From: Phragmitibacter sp965284365
GTDB lineage: Bacteria; Verrucomicrobiota; Verrucomicrobiia; Verrucomicrobiales; Verrucomicrobiaceae
Assembly (NCBI GenBank): GCA_965284365.1
Contig: OZ260079.1
Coordinates: 2,914,001 to 2,978,000 of the forward strand
Direction: 5' to 3'
DNA length: 64,000 bases
Positions 1 through 7,922 of this stretch are shown in pieces. Below the pieces are notes generated by a model. The model did no database searches and was not told the DNA's origin. It saw nothing but the letters and a program-made list of their open reading frames with translations. How positions within the stretch are numbered: the stretch's first letter is position 1; the number at the start of each line of letters is the position of its first letter. The position numbers were made by a program, and so were the translations under genes.

Positions 1-116
1 TAGGCCAGCAAGACAAGCAACGCGATGAGTGGCAAGCCCAATGCCGCCATGATTCCATAGGTGACCTGACGCAGTCTCCGCCTTACCTGGCGCTGATCGG
101 GCGACGAGATTACCAT
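1..116 (-). CDS. Partial membrane protein, probable sensor kinase N-terminus
   Basis: An ATG on the minus strand (bases 114-116) opens a frame that runs off the left edge after about 38 codons. The peptide has a basic start (QRQVRRRLRQ) followed by a hydrophobic helix (about residues 23-38, rich in Leu/Ile/Ala). This basic-then-membrane-helix start is common in CHASE3-type or other transmembrane histidine kinases, and the neighbours are kinase and receiver fragments, so a sensor kinase is the best guess. Only the N-terminus is visible, so the function is inference. No clear ribosome binding site is seen. Confidence 0.45.
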   Translation of the reverse strand, partial: MVISSPDQRQVRRRLRQVTYGIMAALGLPLIALLVLLA

Positions 117-547
117 GCCAGGAGCGAATTGCTTGTGGTGAAAAGCAGGCCCGTATTTGTCTCAGTTCCAAAGCGGACGCAAGAAGCAGATATCCCAAGC
201 ACAGGCAAGCCTCGACAAGCCCTTGGAGGGGATTGCTCCGGACTGTTACTGCACCTAATCGCTCTCATTCGATACATGCCGCTTCTCGAAACAAGGGTAA
301 GTTCTGGAAGGTTTGAAGGCAATATCGTCACAATTTTCAAGGGTGGCCGCATAAACTGTGAAAAAACACGGCCATCCATTTGGGTCGCGGCGAAAGCAGG
401 TTATTATTGCTCCAATCTTATGATCACTCTGCGGTACAGAGGGTGTCGATACCCACTGGAGACGTATGGATCGATCGGGCAGCGGAACGCCGCACCCGTT
501 TAGCAATATGACCGTAATTCACGCAACTTCCATTCTCCCCTTCCTCT
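117..547. other. Intergenic region between divergent signalling genes
   Basis: About 430 bases lie between the start of the partial membrane protein (minus strand) and the receiver-kinase gene (plus strand). Short open frames exist on both strands, but their translations have no recognisable domain and an unnatural composition. I see no RNA gene, repeat or terminator. It probably carries the two divergent promoters, and may contain decayed coding sequence. Confidence 0.4.
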
Positions 548-1696
548 ATGTCAATGAGTGATCCTCAAGCGCTTGTGCTCATCGTTGATGACCAGCCAAG
601 GAATCTGGAATTGGTCAAGAGCGCGCTTTCGCGAGATGGATTTGACGTGATCACGGCCAAGGATGCCGCCGGAGCACTGCGCTGCATGGAAGGGCGCCTG
701 CCGGATTTGCTGCTCCTGGATGTCGTGATGCCAGAAGTGAATGGCTTTCAGCTCTGTACACAGATCAAAGACAATCCGATATGGAAGGACATTCCCGTCA
801 TCTTCCTTTCCGGAGATGACCATCATGCGACGATCCGGCATGGATTTGAAGTGGGAGGCGTTGATTACATTCGCAAGCCGTTCAACAAGGATGAGTTGCT
901 GGCTAGAGTGCGCACGCATGTGGAACTGAAACGCACCCGGGAACACCATGCGCATCAAATGGTAGAACGGAACCGCGTTTTGAATCTCATTGCCAACGAG
1001 TGGCATAAGCCGATCCAACGCATCGTTCTGAATTCGTCACGGATTCGGGAGATATGTGAGCAACTCGATGGAGACACGGCGGCGGTGCTCATGGATGAAG
1101 CGCAATCCGCAGAGCGGATGCTGGCGTCTATTGAGAACTTCCTACAATTCAAGCTTACCGATGGCCTCGAAGGGGAAGGCCGCCGGGATCAGTTCACGAG
1201 CCAGTCCTTGGCGGATTTGGTAGGGCGTTGGTACTCAACGGCCAAGCGAAAGCCGGTGAACATGCAACTGACCGGCACGAGCAAGCCAGTCCCTATGACG
1301 GATGTTTCCTTCATGGCCCGGCAAATTGTCGATGCGGTGATGTCGAATGCCATCACTTTTGCACCCGTGGGTGGACGGGTGATGGCGCGTATCACCAGCG
1401 ACGATGATCTCGTTATACTGCAGGTTAATGATGATGGTCCCGGGTTTCCTGAGGATTATCTGGCTAATCCCTTTCAGCCGTATCACCGGCAGAGCACAAG
1501 ATCCATCAAAGGAGCCAGCGGCTTAGGTTTCGGTCTTGCGGCCGCCAAACGCGCTGCCCACCGGTGCGGTGCGGATATCACGCTAGCCAATCACCCTGAA
1601 GGTGGAGCGCTCGTAAGGGTCAGCTTTGCGAGGGTGAGGAAACCTGAGTCGATGGACGCTTATTCGCTGGCGGCACCCGCCTCTACATCTGCCTAG
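548..1696 (+). CDS. Receiver-histidine kinase hybrid (REC-DHp-HATPase)
   Basis: Soluble two-component protein of 382 residues with a receiver at the N-terminus and a kinase core behind it. The receiver (about 8-125) has the acidic pair D14/D15, phosphoacceptor D58, S88 and K110-P111. A DHp-like helix pair follows (about 140-205), with H153 in a WHKPIQ context that differs from the usual HELRTPL box. The ATPase domain (about 250-370) has the N-box (MSNAITFAP), G1 (NDDGPGF) and G2 (GLGFGLAAAKR) motifs. No membrane segment or sensor domain is present, so it is probably driven by phosphotransfer from another kinase or responds through its receiver. It is convergent with the KaiC/receiver pseudogene and close to a stand-alone H-box protein, suggesting one signalling locus. 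The domain calls are firm; the partners are inference. Confidence 0.85.
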   Translation: MSMSDPQALVLIVDDQPRNLELVKSALSRDGFDVITAKDAAGALRCMEGRLPDLLLLDVVMPEVNGFQLCTQIKDNPIWKDIPVIFLSGDDHHATIRHGFEVGGVDYIRKPFNKDELLARVRTHVELKRTREHHAHQMVERNRVLNLIANEWHKPIQRIVLNSSRIREICEQLDGDTAAVLMDEAQSAERMLASIENFLQFKLTDGLEGEGRRDQFTSQSLADLVGRWYSTAKRKPVNMQLTGTSKPVPMTDVSFMARQIVDAVMSNAITFAPVGGRVMARITSDDDLVILQVNDDGPGFPEDYLANPFQPYHRQSTRSIKGASGLGFGLAAAKRAAHRCGADITLANHPEGGALVRVSFARVRKPESMDAYSLAAPASTSA

Positions 1697-1710
1697 AGGG
1701 GCCGGGCCGC

Positions 1711-2145
1711 TCAGCCTGATACGCTTGCTGAGGCGGCCTTGTTAAGGAAGAGGTTCAGATTATCCAGGGTAATTGGCTTGGTAAGGTGCTGGTGGAAGCC
1801 CGCGGCAAGACTTTGCGAGATATCGTCCCCCATGCCGTAGCCACTCATGCGGATGCCCATGAGACCACGAAGCACGACGGGCGCACCGAACTGCATGGCG
1901 CCGCGGACGAGAAATTCGGTGGCGAGTAAAAATTTGCCACAGCGAGCAGCCCCGCAAACGAGAGTCAGGTTACCCTCAGGCATGCCTCCGTCCGTAACCT
2001 GGTCAAATCCGACAATGCCAATGGGTGCTTTTCGAAGGGCAGGCAGATCGGAGGTTTCTGCCGCCGCGTGGAAGAGCGCGATGAGCGAGGTATTCAGGAA
2101 GGATGGGAAAAAGTGAATGCTCCGGGCTAGCGCGTCGGAGCTCAA
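1711..2145 (-). pseudogene. Mosaic remnant: receiver and KaiC ATPase pieces joined in frame
   Basis: This 144-codon frame joins three unrelated-looking pieces. Residues 1-32 resemble the middle of a receiver (LARSI, LNTSLIAL). Residues 36-92 match the start of a KaiC-family ATPase (KAPIGIVGFDQVTDGGMPEG, TLVCGAARCGK). Residues 97-133 match the end of a receiver (SGYG, DDI, SLAAGF, HLTKPI). In the Walker A loop the Thr after K71 is Phe, and the Walker B and catalytic Glu regions are absent, as is the receiver Asp. The only start is a TTG, and the frame begins directly behind and in frame with the stop of the H-box gene. I read it as a deletion-fused remnant of kaiC and receiver genes. A small expressed chimera cannot be excluded. 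Confidence 0.65.
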
Positions 2146-2166
2146 GGCGGGACAAATTACGAAGAT

Positions 2167-2421
2167 CTATTGGTCAGGGAACTCGGCGAAATTCTTTTGA
2201 AAACTGACGAGGAGTTTGTCGAGTTCATGCAGCTGATTTCGCATGCTTTCCATTCCCTCCATAAAGGGCGTTTCCTTGATGTCGTCTTCCATGAGCGCGA
2301 TCTCCATGTTCACGCAGTTCACGTAATTCCGGACATCATGCACGTGCTGGCGCACCAGCTTCTTGATTTGCACGGGTCCTAGGGAGGTGCCGTTTGTATG
2401 AGAGTCAGCCTGAGTGTTCAT
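2167..2421 (-). CDS. Small stand-alone H-box (DHp-like) helical protein
   Basis: An 84-residue soluble protein predicted to form two long helices (about 17-47 and 53-78) joined by a short loop, as in a histidine kinase dimerisation domain. The first helix carries HDVRNYVN with H28, which resembles a kinase H-box, but there is no ATP-binding domain. It could be a phosphotransfer or dimer module for the receiver-kinase encoded nearby, or a leftover of a larger kinase. The length, ATG start and regular amphipathic pattern favour an intact small gene. It lies directly upstream of the KaiC/receiver remnant. The phosphotransfer role is inference. Confidence 0.6.
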   Translation of the reverse strand: MNTQADSHTNGTSLGPVQIKKLVRQHVHDVRNYVNCVNMEIALMEDDIKETPFMEGMESMRNQLHELDKLLVSFQKNFAEFPDQ

Positions 2422-2522
2422 GGTCGGGCGAAGGATAGATTGAGATTAAAAGGCAAAGCAAGTAGGGACTTCGTTTCTCGTACCGCCGGGAGACGATGCC
2501 GTAACGAATTTCGAGTACAACT

Positions 2523-2708
2523 ATGAGCGACCAACCCACCACGCCCGTGCAGAACAAGACCGATCCTATCGACGCGCGAGCGGCGGATATTGCAAAGCAG
2601 GAAGGCCGAGACAAGATTTCGGATGATGACCGCAAGCGTGCCTTTGAAGAAATGCAACGCATGGCTCCGGCACCCGAATCTTCTCCGCCCGAACCCTCCA
2701 ATTCGTAG
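2523..2708 (+). CDS. Small charged hypothetical protein
   Basis: A 61-residue protein that I do not recognise. The central part (about 15-47) is a charged, probably helical stretch rich in Asp, Lys, Arg and Glu (ARAADIAKQEGRD, DDDRKRAFEEM), flanked by a Thr/Pro-rich start and a Pro/Ser-rich tail. There is no signal peptide, membrane segment or Cys. It is divergent from the H-box gene (about 100 bases apart) and convergent with glgX. The composition looks like real coding sequence and the ATG is well placed. Function unknown. Confidence 0.55.
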   Translation: MSDQPTTPVQNKTDPIDARAADIAKQEGRDKISDDDRKRAFEEMQRMAPAPESSPPEPSNS

Positions 2709-2743
2709 GGTTCGGTGACAGGAAGCGAGTTTGAACGTAGGCG

Positions 2744-4876
2744 TCATTCTACATTGTCAGCAGTGGTGGTAAAGACGGCTACGCTGCGGGAGCGAAGGGT
2801 GCACTCCTTGCTTTTAGTCCCGCGCTTTAAATCCACCTTGCCGGAGGCGAGTTGGAGTTTCCAGGTTCTAGGTGCAATTTCTGGAAGCTTGAACTTCACG
2901 TCTTCAAAGTGTCCGTTGAAAAGGAGAAGCACTGAACTGCTGGTGCGAGGAGTGCCGTCTTCTCCCAGTTCCTTTAGTGTCTCTCCTGGGAGATACATGC
3001 CAAAGCAGCGAATGTAACCAGCGTGCCAGTCTTCGTCATTCATCTCCCGGCCGGCGGGATTCCACCAAATGACATCTTTCGGGCCGTTCTCATCCACGGG
3101 GGCGCCGGTGAGAAAATCCTTGCGGGCCAACACGTCTTCGGAGAGACGAAGTCGAATCACTTTTTTGGTGAACTCGAACATTTCCTTCTGGGCATCATCC
3201 CATTCCCAGGACAGCCAGGTCAGGTCATTGTCCTGACAGAAGGTGTTGTTGTTGCCGGTTTGCGTATGCCACCGTTCATCACCCGCCAGGATCATGGGCA
3301 CACCCTGCGAGCAGAGGAGGGTCGCCATCAAGTTTTTGGCCTGACGTTGACGGAGTTCATTGATACCGGCGTCCTCAGTTTCGCCCTCGGCACCGCAGTT
3401 CCAACTTTCGTTGTCATTGGCGCCGTCACGATTTTCTTCGCCGTTGGCGTCGTTGTGCTTGTCATTGTAACTGACAAGATCGCGCAGACAGAACCCGTCA
3501 TGGGCGGTGACGAAGTTAATGCTGGCGTGGGGGTGGCGCCCGCTGTGATTATATAGGTCTGCGCTGCCACTAAGGCGTTTGGCAAGTTCATTGGCGCGAT
3601 CCGTCCCTTTCCAGAAGCGTCGCACTTCATCACGGTAGCGGCCGTTCCATTCACCCCAGCCGGTGGGGAAATTCCCGACCTGATAACCGCCCATGCCAAT
3701 GTCCCAAGGCTCGGCGATCAGCTTCACGGTGGAAAGCACAGGATCTTGAGAGATAGCGTCGAAGAAGGAGCTCAGCTTATTCCAGCCGAACAACTCACGA
3801 GCGAGGGCGCTGGCGAGGTCAAAGCGGAAGCCGTCTACATGCATCTCAGTGACCCAATAGCGGAGGCTGTCCATGAGAAGCCGCAAGCCTGCGGGGTGCT
3901 CCATGCTTAGAGTATTCCCGCAGCCGGTAAAGTCTTCGTAATACCGAGCGTGCTGCTGTGAGAGACGGTAGTAGGACGCATTGTCTAAACCACGGAAGGA
4001 AAGTGTCGCTCCACGCTCGCTGCCCTCGGCGGTGTGATTGTAAACCACATCAAGGATGACTTCGATACCTGACTGATGCAGGCGGCGCACCATGCCTTTG
4101 AATTCACGCATGGCCTCATGTGGATCCTGCACCGAAGCATAGGATGGCTCAAACGCGAAGTAGGACAGGGTGTTGTAGCCCCAGTAATTCGTGAGGCCAT
4201 TGTCCATGAGGAACGAATCGTCCAGGCTGTGGTGCACCGGAAGGAGTTCCACGGCGGTGACGCCGAGATCCTGGAGAAAGGTCATTGCCTCATCAGAAGC
4301 CAAACCTGCATAGGAACCTCGAAGATGCTCCGGCAGAGCATTCAACTTCTTGGTGTAGCCTTTGACATGAGCCTCGTAAATGATCGTCCGATGCCATGGT
4401 GTCTGGGGCGGTTTGTCATCGCCCCAGTCAAAGCTGGAGTCGATAACCATTCCGAGCGGAGCTACGGCGGCAGAATCAAGTTCGCTAAAACTTAAGTCCG
4501 CTGCAGGATCATCCAAGATGTAGCCAAAGAGCTCGGGTGTCCACGCTTTCAAAGTGCGTCCCATGGCCTTCGCATAGGGGTCGAGAAGAACTTTATTCGG
4601 GTTAAAACGGTGGCCATTGGCTGGATCGTAAGCACCGTGGGCTCTGTAACCGTATAGTGTGCCCGGCTTTACTCCGACTATATTAGCGTGCCAGATGCGG
4701 TTCGTGCATTCAGGCAGGACGATACGATGCTCCTCCAACGTTTCGGGATCAAAGAGGCATAGCTCCATCTTTGATGCATTGGCTGAAAAAACAGCGAAAT
4801 TAGTACCTTCTTGATCTGGAGTAGCGCCAAGTGGGTGAGGGAGTCCTGGCTTAACGAGGAATGAAGTTGTGTCCAT
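2744..4876 (-). CDS. glgX: Glycogen debranching enzyme GlgX (GH13)
   Basis: Cytoplasmic isoamylase-type enzyme of 710 residues that hydrolyses alpha-1,6 branches in phosphorylase-trimmed glycogen. The N-terminal CBM48-like domain (about 12-105; GTNFAVFSANA) precedes the GH13 barrel (about 170-560). Visible signatures are DVVYNHTAEG, GFRFDLAS with nucleophile D353, the acid/base E389 in AEPWD, and TAHDGF for the third acidic position. The length is normal for GlgX/TreX. The ATG at 4876 directly precedes a typical GlgX start (PGLPHPLGAT). The ECF sigma gene lies upstream on the same strand with a gap of about 90 bases, so joint transcription is possible. No other glycogen genes are in the window. 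Confidence 0.95.
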   Translation of the reverse strand: MDTTSFLVKPGLPHPLGATPDQEGTNFAVFSANASKMELCLFDPETLEEHRIVLPECTNRIWHANIVGVKPGTLYGYRAHGAYDPANGHRFNPNKVLLDPYAKAMGRTLKAWTPELFGYILDDPAADLSFSELDSAAVAPLGMVIDSSFDWGDDKPPQTPWHRTIIYEAHVKGYTKKLNALPEHLRGSYAGLASDEAMTFLQDLGVTAVELLPVHHSLDDSFLMDNGLTNYWGYNTLSYFAFEPSYASVQDPHEAMREFKGMVRRLHQSGIEVILDVVYNHTAEGSERGATLSFRGLDNASYYRLSQQHARYYEDFTGCGNTLSMEHPAGLRLLMDSLRYWVTEMHVDGFRFDLASALARELFGWNKLSSFFDAISQDPVLSTVKLIAEPWDIGMGGYQVGNFPTGWGEWNGRYRDEVRRFWKGTDRANELAKRLSGSADLYNHSGRHPHASINFVTAHDGFCLRDLVSYNDKHNDANGEENRDGANDNESWNCGAEGETEDAGINELRQRQAKNLMATLLCSQGVPMILAGDERWHTQTGNNNTFCQDNDLTWLSWEWDDAQKEMFEFTKKVIRLRLSEDVLARKDFLTGAPVDENGPKDVIWWNPAGREMNDEDWHAGYIRCFGMYLPGETLKELGEDGTPRTSSSVLLLFNGHFEDVKFKLPEIAPRTWKLQLASGKVDLKRGTKSKECTLRSRSVAVFTTTADNVE

Positions 4877-4969
4877 TAGCGGATGAGAATGGTCCGGAGC
4901 GATGCGCGCGGTAAAAGGGGCGGGTTGTTATTGTGGTGGGGATTTGGCTACTGTCCGAGACAGAAAGAA

Positions 4970-5578
4970 TTAGAGGACCTTGCCACGCAGAGGAGCCACG
5001 GCGCACGTGAGCTTTCTCATGCCGAGTTCGATGCGGGTCTTCACTGTTCCGAGAGGAAGAGCGAGAGTCGCAGCAATTTCGCGTTGGCTCATGCCTTCAA
5101 AGTAGGTCATCTGCACCACTTGCTCCTGGTTGGGAGGAAGACGGTGAAGCAGGCCAGTGAAATATTTGCGGAGATCTTCATCGCAGACTTGGCGGTCCAC
5201 GGGGCGCTGCATGGTGCCTTCCATGATCGGAAGTTTGTGTTCCACTTCGTAACGATCGCGGGCACGATTGTAGGCGTAATGCTGGCGCAGACGGTCAAGG
5301 GCACGGCGGCGTGCGAGAATGATAAGCCAGCCCAGGAACTTACCCTTCTCTGCAGAATACGTATCGGAACGGTTCCAAACCTGTACAAAAACGTCCTGAA
5401 TCACATCGTCGACTTCGGAGTCGTCACGGATCACGCGGCTAATGACGCTCCGCAGGACATGGCTGTAGCGCTGATAAAGTTGCTCAAGAGCGGTTTCGGA
5501 CCTTTCATCCGTGACGGCCTTCATTAGGATTTCGTCGGGAGCTTGAGTGTCTTGACTAGTGAGAATGGTCTTATTCAT
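4970..5578 (-). CDS. ECF RNA polymerase sigma factor (sigma-70 family)
   Basis: Alternative sigma factor of 202 residues. Region 2 (about 22-92) has ALEQLYQRY, the acidic DDVIQDVFVQVW segment and LARRRALDRLRQ. Region 4 (about 130-190) has LPPNQEQVV, YFEGMSQREIA and LGTVKTRIELGMRKL, the pattern of SigK/RskA-type ECF factors. I chose the ATG at 5578; a longer frame opens at 5779, but its extra 67 residues have no sigma-like sequence. Such factors usually sit beside an anti-sigma gene; here the downstream gene is glgX and the upstream one is a CsbD-like lipoprotein, so control may be by another route. A cluster of TCCCTGA motifs lies upstream and may be a regulatory site. Confidence 0.9.
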   Translation of the reverse strand: MNKTILTSQDTQAPDEILMKAVTDERSETALEQLYQRYSHVLRSVISRVIRDDSEVDDVIQDVFVQVWNRSDTYSAEKGKFLGWLIILARRRALDRLRQHYAYNRARDRYEVEHKLPIMEGTMQRPVDRQVCDEDLRKYFTGLLHRLPPNQEQVVQMTYFEGMSQREIAATLALPLGTVKTRIELGMRKLTCAVAPLRGKVL

Positions 5579-5979
5579 GGCGCTTTGCTTGTTAAGGTTC
5601 GCAAGACCAGAATAATCCCCACGACAAAGTTCACCATCAGGCCGCTTCCCTGACGTGGCATCAGTCATTTCCCTGATACTTTCAGAGTGACGTGATGGAG
5701 GGGCGGAAGCGCCTGTACGTAGGTAAATTAACGTTTTTCGGGGTTTTTGGACCTCGGTCAGGATTATCAAAATCGACAAAATCGAGCCTTGGGTCAGGGA
5801 AATCCCTGATAGAGCTTCGTTCCCCGCATGACGGGTGGATGGGCGATTTCAAAAAAAAGGTCGCCTGCCCGAAGGCCCATCCCTTTATCGGCAATTCGTC
5901 CTTGCGGTCCGTGTTGCGAGCAGGGGGTGGGGGTTTATCTCCGGGCAGACGATTGGGGTCTTTGATCTCTCCAAGAGCC
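5579..5979. other. Regulatory region upstream of the ECF sigma gene
   Basis: About 400 bases without a convincing gene lie between the sigma gene start and the end of the CsbD-like lipoprotein gene. Open frames here translate into low-quality sequence. The region holds the TCCCTGA motif cluster (5646-5809) and a poly-A tract at about 5851-5859. It probably carries the sigma gene promoter and the 3' end of the lipoprotein transcript. Confidence 0.5.
5646..5809 (-). promoter_or_regulatory. Repeated TCCCTGA motif with perfect palindrome
   Basis: Four copies of the 7-mer TCCCTGA or its complement occur in 164 bases upstream of the ECF sigma start. Two lie in the same orientation at 5647-5653 and 5670-5676, 23 bases apart. 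The other two form a perfect inverted repeat with a 2-base spacer at 5794-5809 (TCAGGGA-AA-TCCCTGA). Such spacing suggests an operator for a dimeric regulator; the GGGAA core on the minus strand could instead be part of an ECF-type -35. The sequence pattern is direct; its function is inference. Confidence 0.4.
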
Positions 5980-6366
5980 TCAAGGACGGTCCAAGAGATC
6001 TTCGATTTCAGCGCGAGTCTTGCCCAAGCGTTGTTGAAGACGGCCCATCAGTTCTTCTTCCTTGCCTTCCTGGTAGAGTAGATCGTCGTCGGTGAGATCA
6101 GCATAACGCTGTTTCAGCTTGCCGCGTACTTCATTCCAGTTGCCTTTCCAGGCAAGGCGTTCGGGTGAGGAGTTAACAGTGTCTGGCACAGTGTCGGTGC
6201 GATCACGCACAACGGTTTTGGGTTGCTCCGCAGCAGCTTCGCGAATGGCCTCCCGTGCTTCTTGCACTTCTTCAGCCGCTTTCTCCTGCTTGGATTCTTT
6301 GCAACTGGTGGCCAAGCCGGTCAGCGTTGCAGCAGCAGCAATGGCCAAAATAGAATGGATTTTCAT
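5980..6366 (-). CDS. CsbD-like stress lipoprotein
   Basis: A 128-residue predicted lipoprotein. The signal peptide ends in a lipobox (LATSC, acylated C22), followed by a charged Glu/Ala/Lys-rich linker helix (about 24-48). The C-terminal part (about 73-126) resembles the CsbD family: WKGNWNEVRGKLKQ, YADLTDDDLLY, EGKEEELMGRLQ and LGKTRAEIEDLL. CsbD proteins are small general-stress proteins of unclear mechanism; tethering one to a membrane is a variation seen in several Gram-negative groups. The gene is on the same strand as the ECF sigma gene but 400 bases upstream, so co-transcription is unlikely. The family call rests on the C-terminal motif. Confidence 0.8.
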   Translation of the reverse strand: MKIHSILAIAAAATLTGLATSCKESKQEKAAEEVQEAREAIREAAAEQPKTVVRDRTDTVPDTVNSSPERLAWKGNWNEVRGKLKQRYADLTDDDLLYQEGKEEELMGRLQQRLGKTRAEIEDLLDRP

Positions 6367-6528
6367 GGTGTGGATGGGTTTAAGATTGGTATGTGGCGAG
6401 CGGAGAGCGAGGGCGTCAGCCGATCTCTAGGGGTTCGCGCTCAGCTCCATCATCGGCCTTCATTTTGTGCATGCCTGCGACAGGCAACAGGCCTTCGGGC
6501 TTTGGCCGGTAGCATTCGAGGAAGAGAC

Positions 6529-7326
6529 TCAGCCCTGCAGGAGTGACTGGGCACCATCGATATAAATCTCCGTGCCGCTGATGTGGCTGGAAGCATCCGA
6601 GGCTAGAAACCAGACTAACTCTGCCACTTGCCGCGCTTTTCCAATTTCTCCATGGCCGAGAGGAACCATGCCCTCAGGGAATTCGACAGGCAGATGACCT
6701 TCACCTAGGTCGCGGCGCTCGGTGGACTGTTCAATGTCGCTTTCGATGGCGCCAGGGCAAATGACGTTCACCCGGATTTTTTCTGCAGCGAGCTCGAGGG
6801 CGAGCATCTTCACCAGAGCAAGCTGACCTGCCTTCGAGCAGGCGTAGGCCGTGGCGCCCCGATTGCTGAACATGCGCGTGCCATTCACTGAGGAGGTCAC
6901 GATGACTGAGCCGCCTTCTTTTTTAAGGTAGGGTTCAGCGTGTTTAATGGTCAGGAAGGTGCCAGTCAGGTTGATGGCCAGCGTCTTTTCCCATTCATCC
7001 TCGTGTAACTGCGAGAGCGGAGCCCACACACCGTTGATGCCGGCATTTGCCAGGACGATATCGAGGCGCTGCCATTGTTCCTGAAGTTGGACGATGGCGT
7101 TTTGCACTTCGCGGCTTTTAGAAACGTCCGCGAGTAAGAGCAGAGCTTCTCCGCCCGACTCACGTATTTCATCGACTGTGCCTGAGATGTTGTCCCGCGA
7201 ATGGCCAAGGACACCGACTCGGGCGCCGGCTTGGGCGAGAAGGAGGGCTGAGGCTTTTCCGATGCCAGAACCGGCGCCGGTGACGAGAGCGACTTTGCCT
7301 GCCAAAGAATCTATGGGGATTTTCAT
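6529..7326 (-). CDS. SDR-family NAD(P)-dependent oxidoreductase
   Basis: Classical short-chain dehydrogenase/reductase of 265 residues with a Rossmann fold. It shows the cofactor glycine motif TGAGSGIG (16-23), the NAG motif (LANAGING), the catalytic Ser in VTSSVNG, the catalytic YxxxK in YACSKAG, and the PG motif (VICPGAIESD). The end (HISGTEIYIDGAQSLL) is typical of classical SDRs. I chose the ATG at 7326 because the longer frame adds 49 residues of unrelated basic sequence before the conserved start. The substrate cannot be read from the sequence. The acidic protein gene lies just upstream on the same strand, about 60 bases away. Confidence 0.9.
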   Translation of the reverse strand: MKIPIDSLAGKVALVTGAGSGIGKASALLLAQAGARVGVLGHSRDNISGTVDEIRESGGEALLLLADVSKSREVQNAIVQLQEQWQRLDIVLANAGINGVWAPLSQLHEDEWEKTLAINLTGTFLTIKHAEPYLKKEGGSVIVTSSVNGTRMFSNRGATAYACSKAGQLALVKMLALELAAEKIRVNVICPGAIESDIEQSTERRDLGEGHLPVEFPEGMVPLGHGEIGKARQVAELVWFLASDASSHISGTEIYIDGAQSLLQG

Positions 7327-7387
7327 GACGTAGCCGCATTTAAAGGCGAGGGGACACCGCAAAACTTCAGGAGACGAGAGTGATGTC

Positions 7388-7762
7388 TCAGCCCTCGAGT
7401 TCCTCTTCCTTTTCGAGTTCATCCTCGAAAGCTTCATCGAGTTCACGCAACTCCTCGTCCGCTTCTTCCACACCTTCTGTGACCAGGGCTACATAGAGGT
7501 TGTCTTCATCTTCAAGTGGAATTCGGTCGGCACGGACGCCGTGCGACGCAATAGGCTCATCCCAACGACCCGTTTCGTCCAGTCCGCCGCTAAGAAGATC
7601 ATCGGGTGCTGCAACAGTGCCAAGCTCAGAGGGCAGGACATCTTGTTGTGTAAGGTCTTCAACCAATTCTTCGATAGGAGCGCTGCCTTCGATTTTCGCG
7701 AGGCTTTCCTCATCCAAATGGCTGGTGGGTTCAATATCTTCTTCTGATTGCGGACTTTTCAT
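7388..7762 (-). CDS. Highly acidic hypothetical protein
   Basis: A 124-residue protein that I do not recognise. It is strongly acidic throughout, ending in a Glu/Asp-rich helix (about 97-122; EEADEELRELDEAFEDELEKEEE). There is no Cys, signal peptide or membrane segment, and only a short hydrophobic stretch (NLYVALVTEG, about 88-97). It may bind a basic partner. It is divergent from the phospholipase D-family gene and precedes the SDR gene on the same strand. The codon-like composition and clean ATG start support it as real. Confidence 0.6.
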   Translation of the reverse strand: MKSPQSEEDIEPTSHLDEESLAKIEGSAPIEELVEDLTQQDVLPSELGTVAAPDDLLSGGLDETGRWDEPIASHGVRADRIPLEDEDNLYVALVTEGVEEADEELRELDEAFEDELEKEEELEG

Positions 7763-7922
7763 GACTGTTTTGCAAAGTTGTTCAGGAAGGATTCGCGCGG
7801 TGAAAGAAGCCCGCGTCTATACGGAGGTTTGCGAGGAATGGCTTTTTAGTGGGCAACGCTTGTCCTCGAGTGGCACAGCCATTGAATTGTCTGCCGTCGA
7901 TTGCAGTGCATCCATTCCACCT

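Noticed and set aside
129..503. 124-codon frame on the plus strand between divergent signalling genes
   Set aside because: Odd composition, no recognisable motif, and a competing frame on the other strand; no evidence that it is coding.
4883..5527. 214-codon frame antisense to the ECF sigma gene
   Set aside because: Shadow of a clear sigma factor; no domain.
5852..5872. GGCGA/TCGCC pair around a poly-A tract as a terminator
   Set aside because: Only five paired bases with a long A-rich loop; too weak to call.
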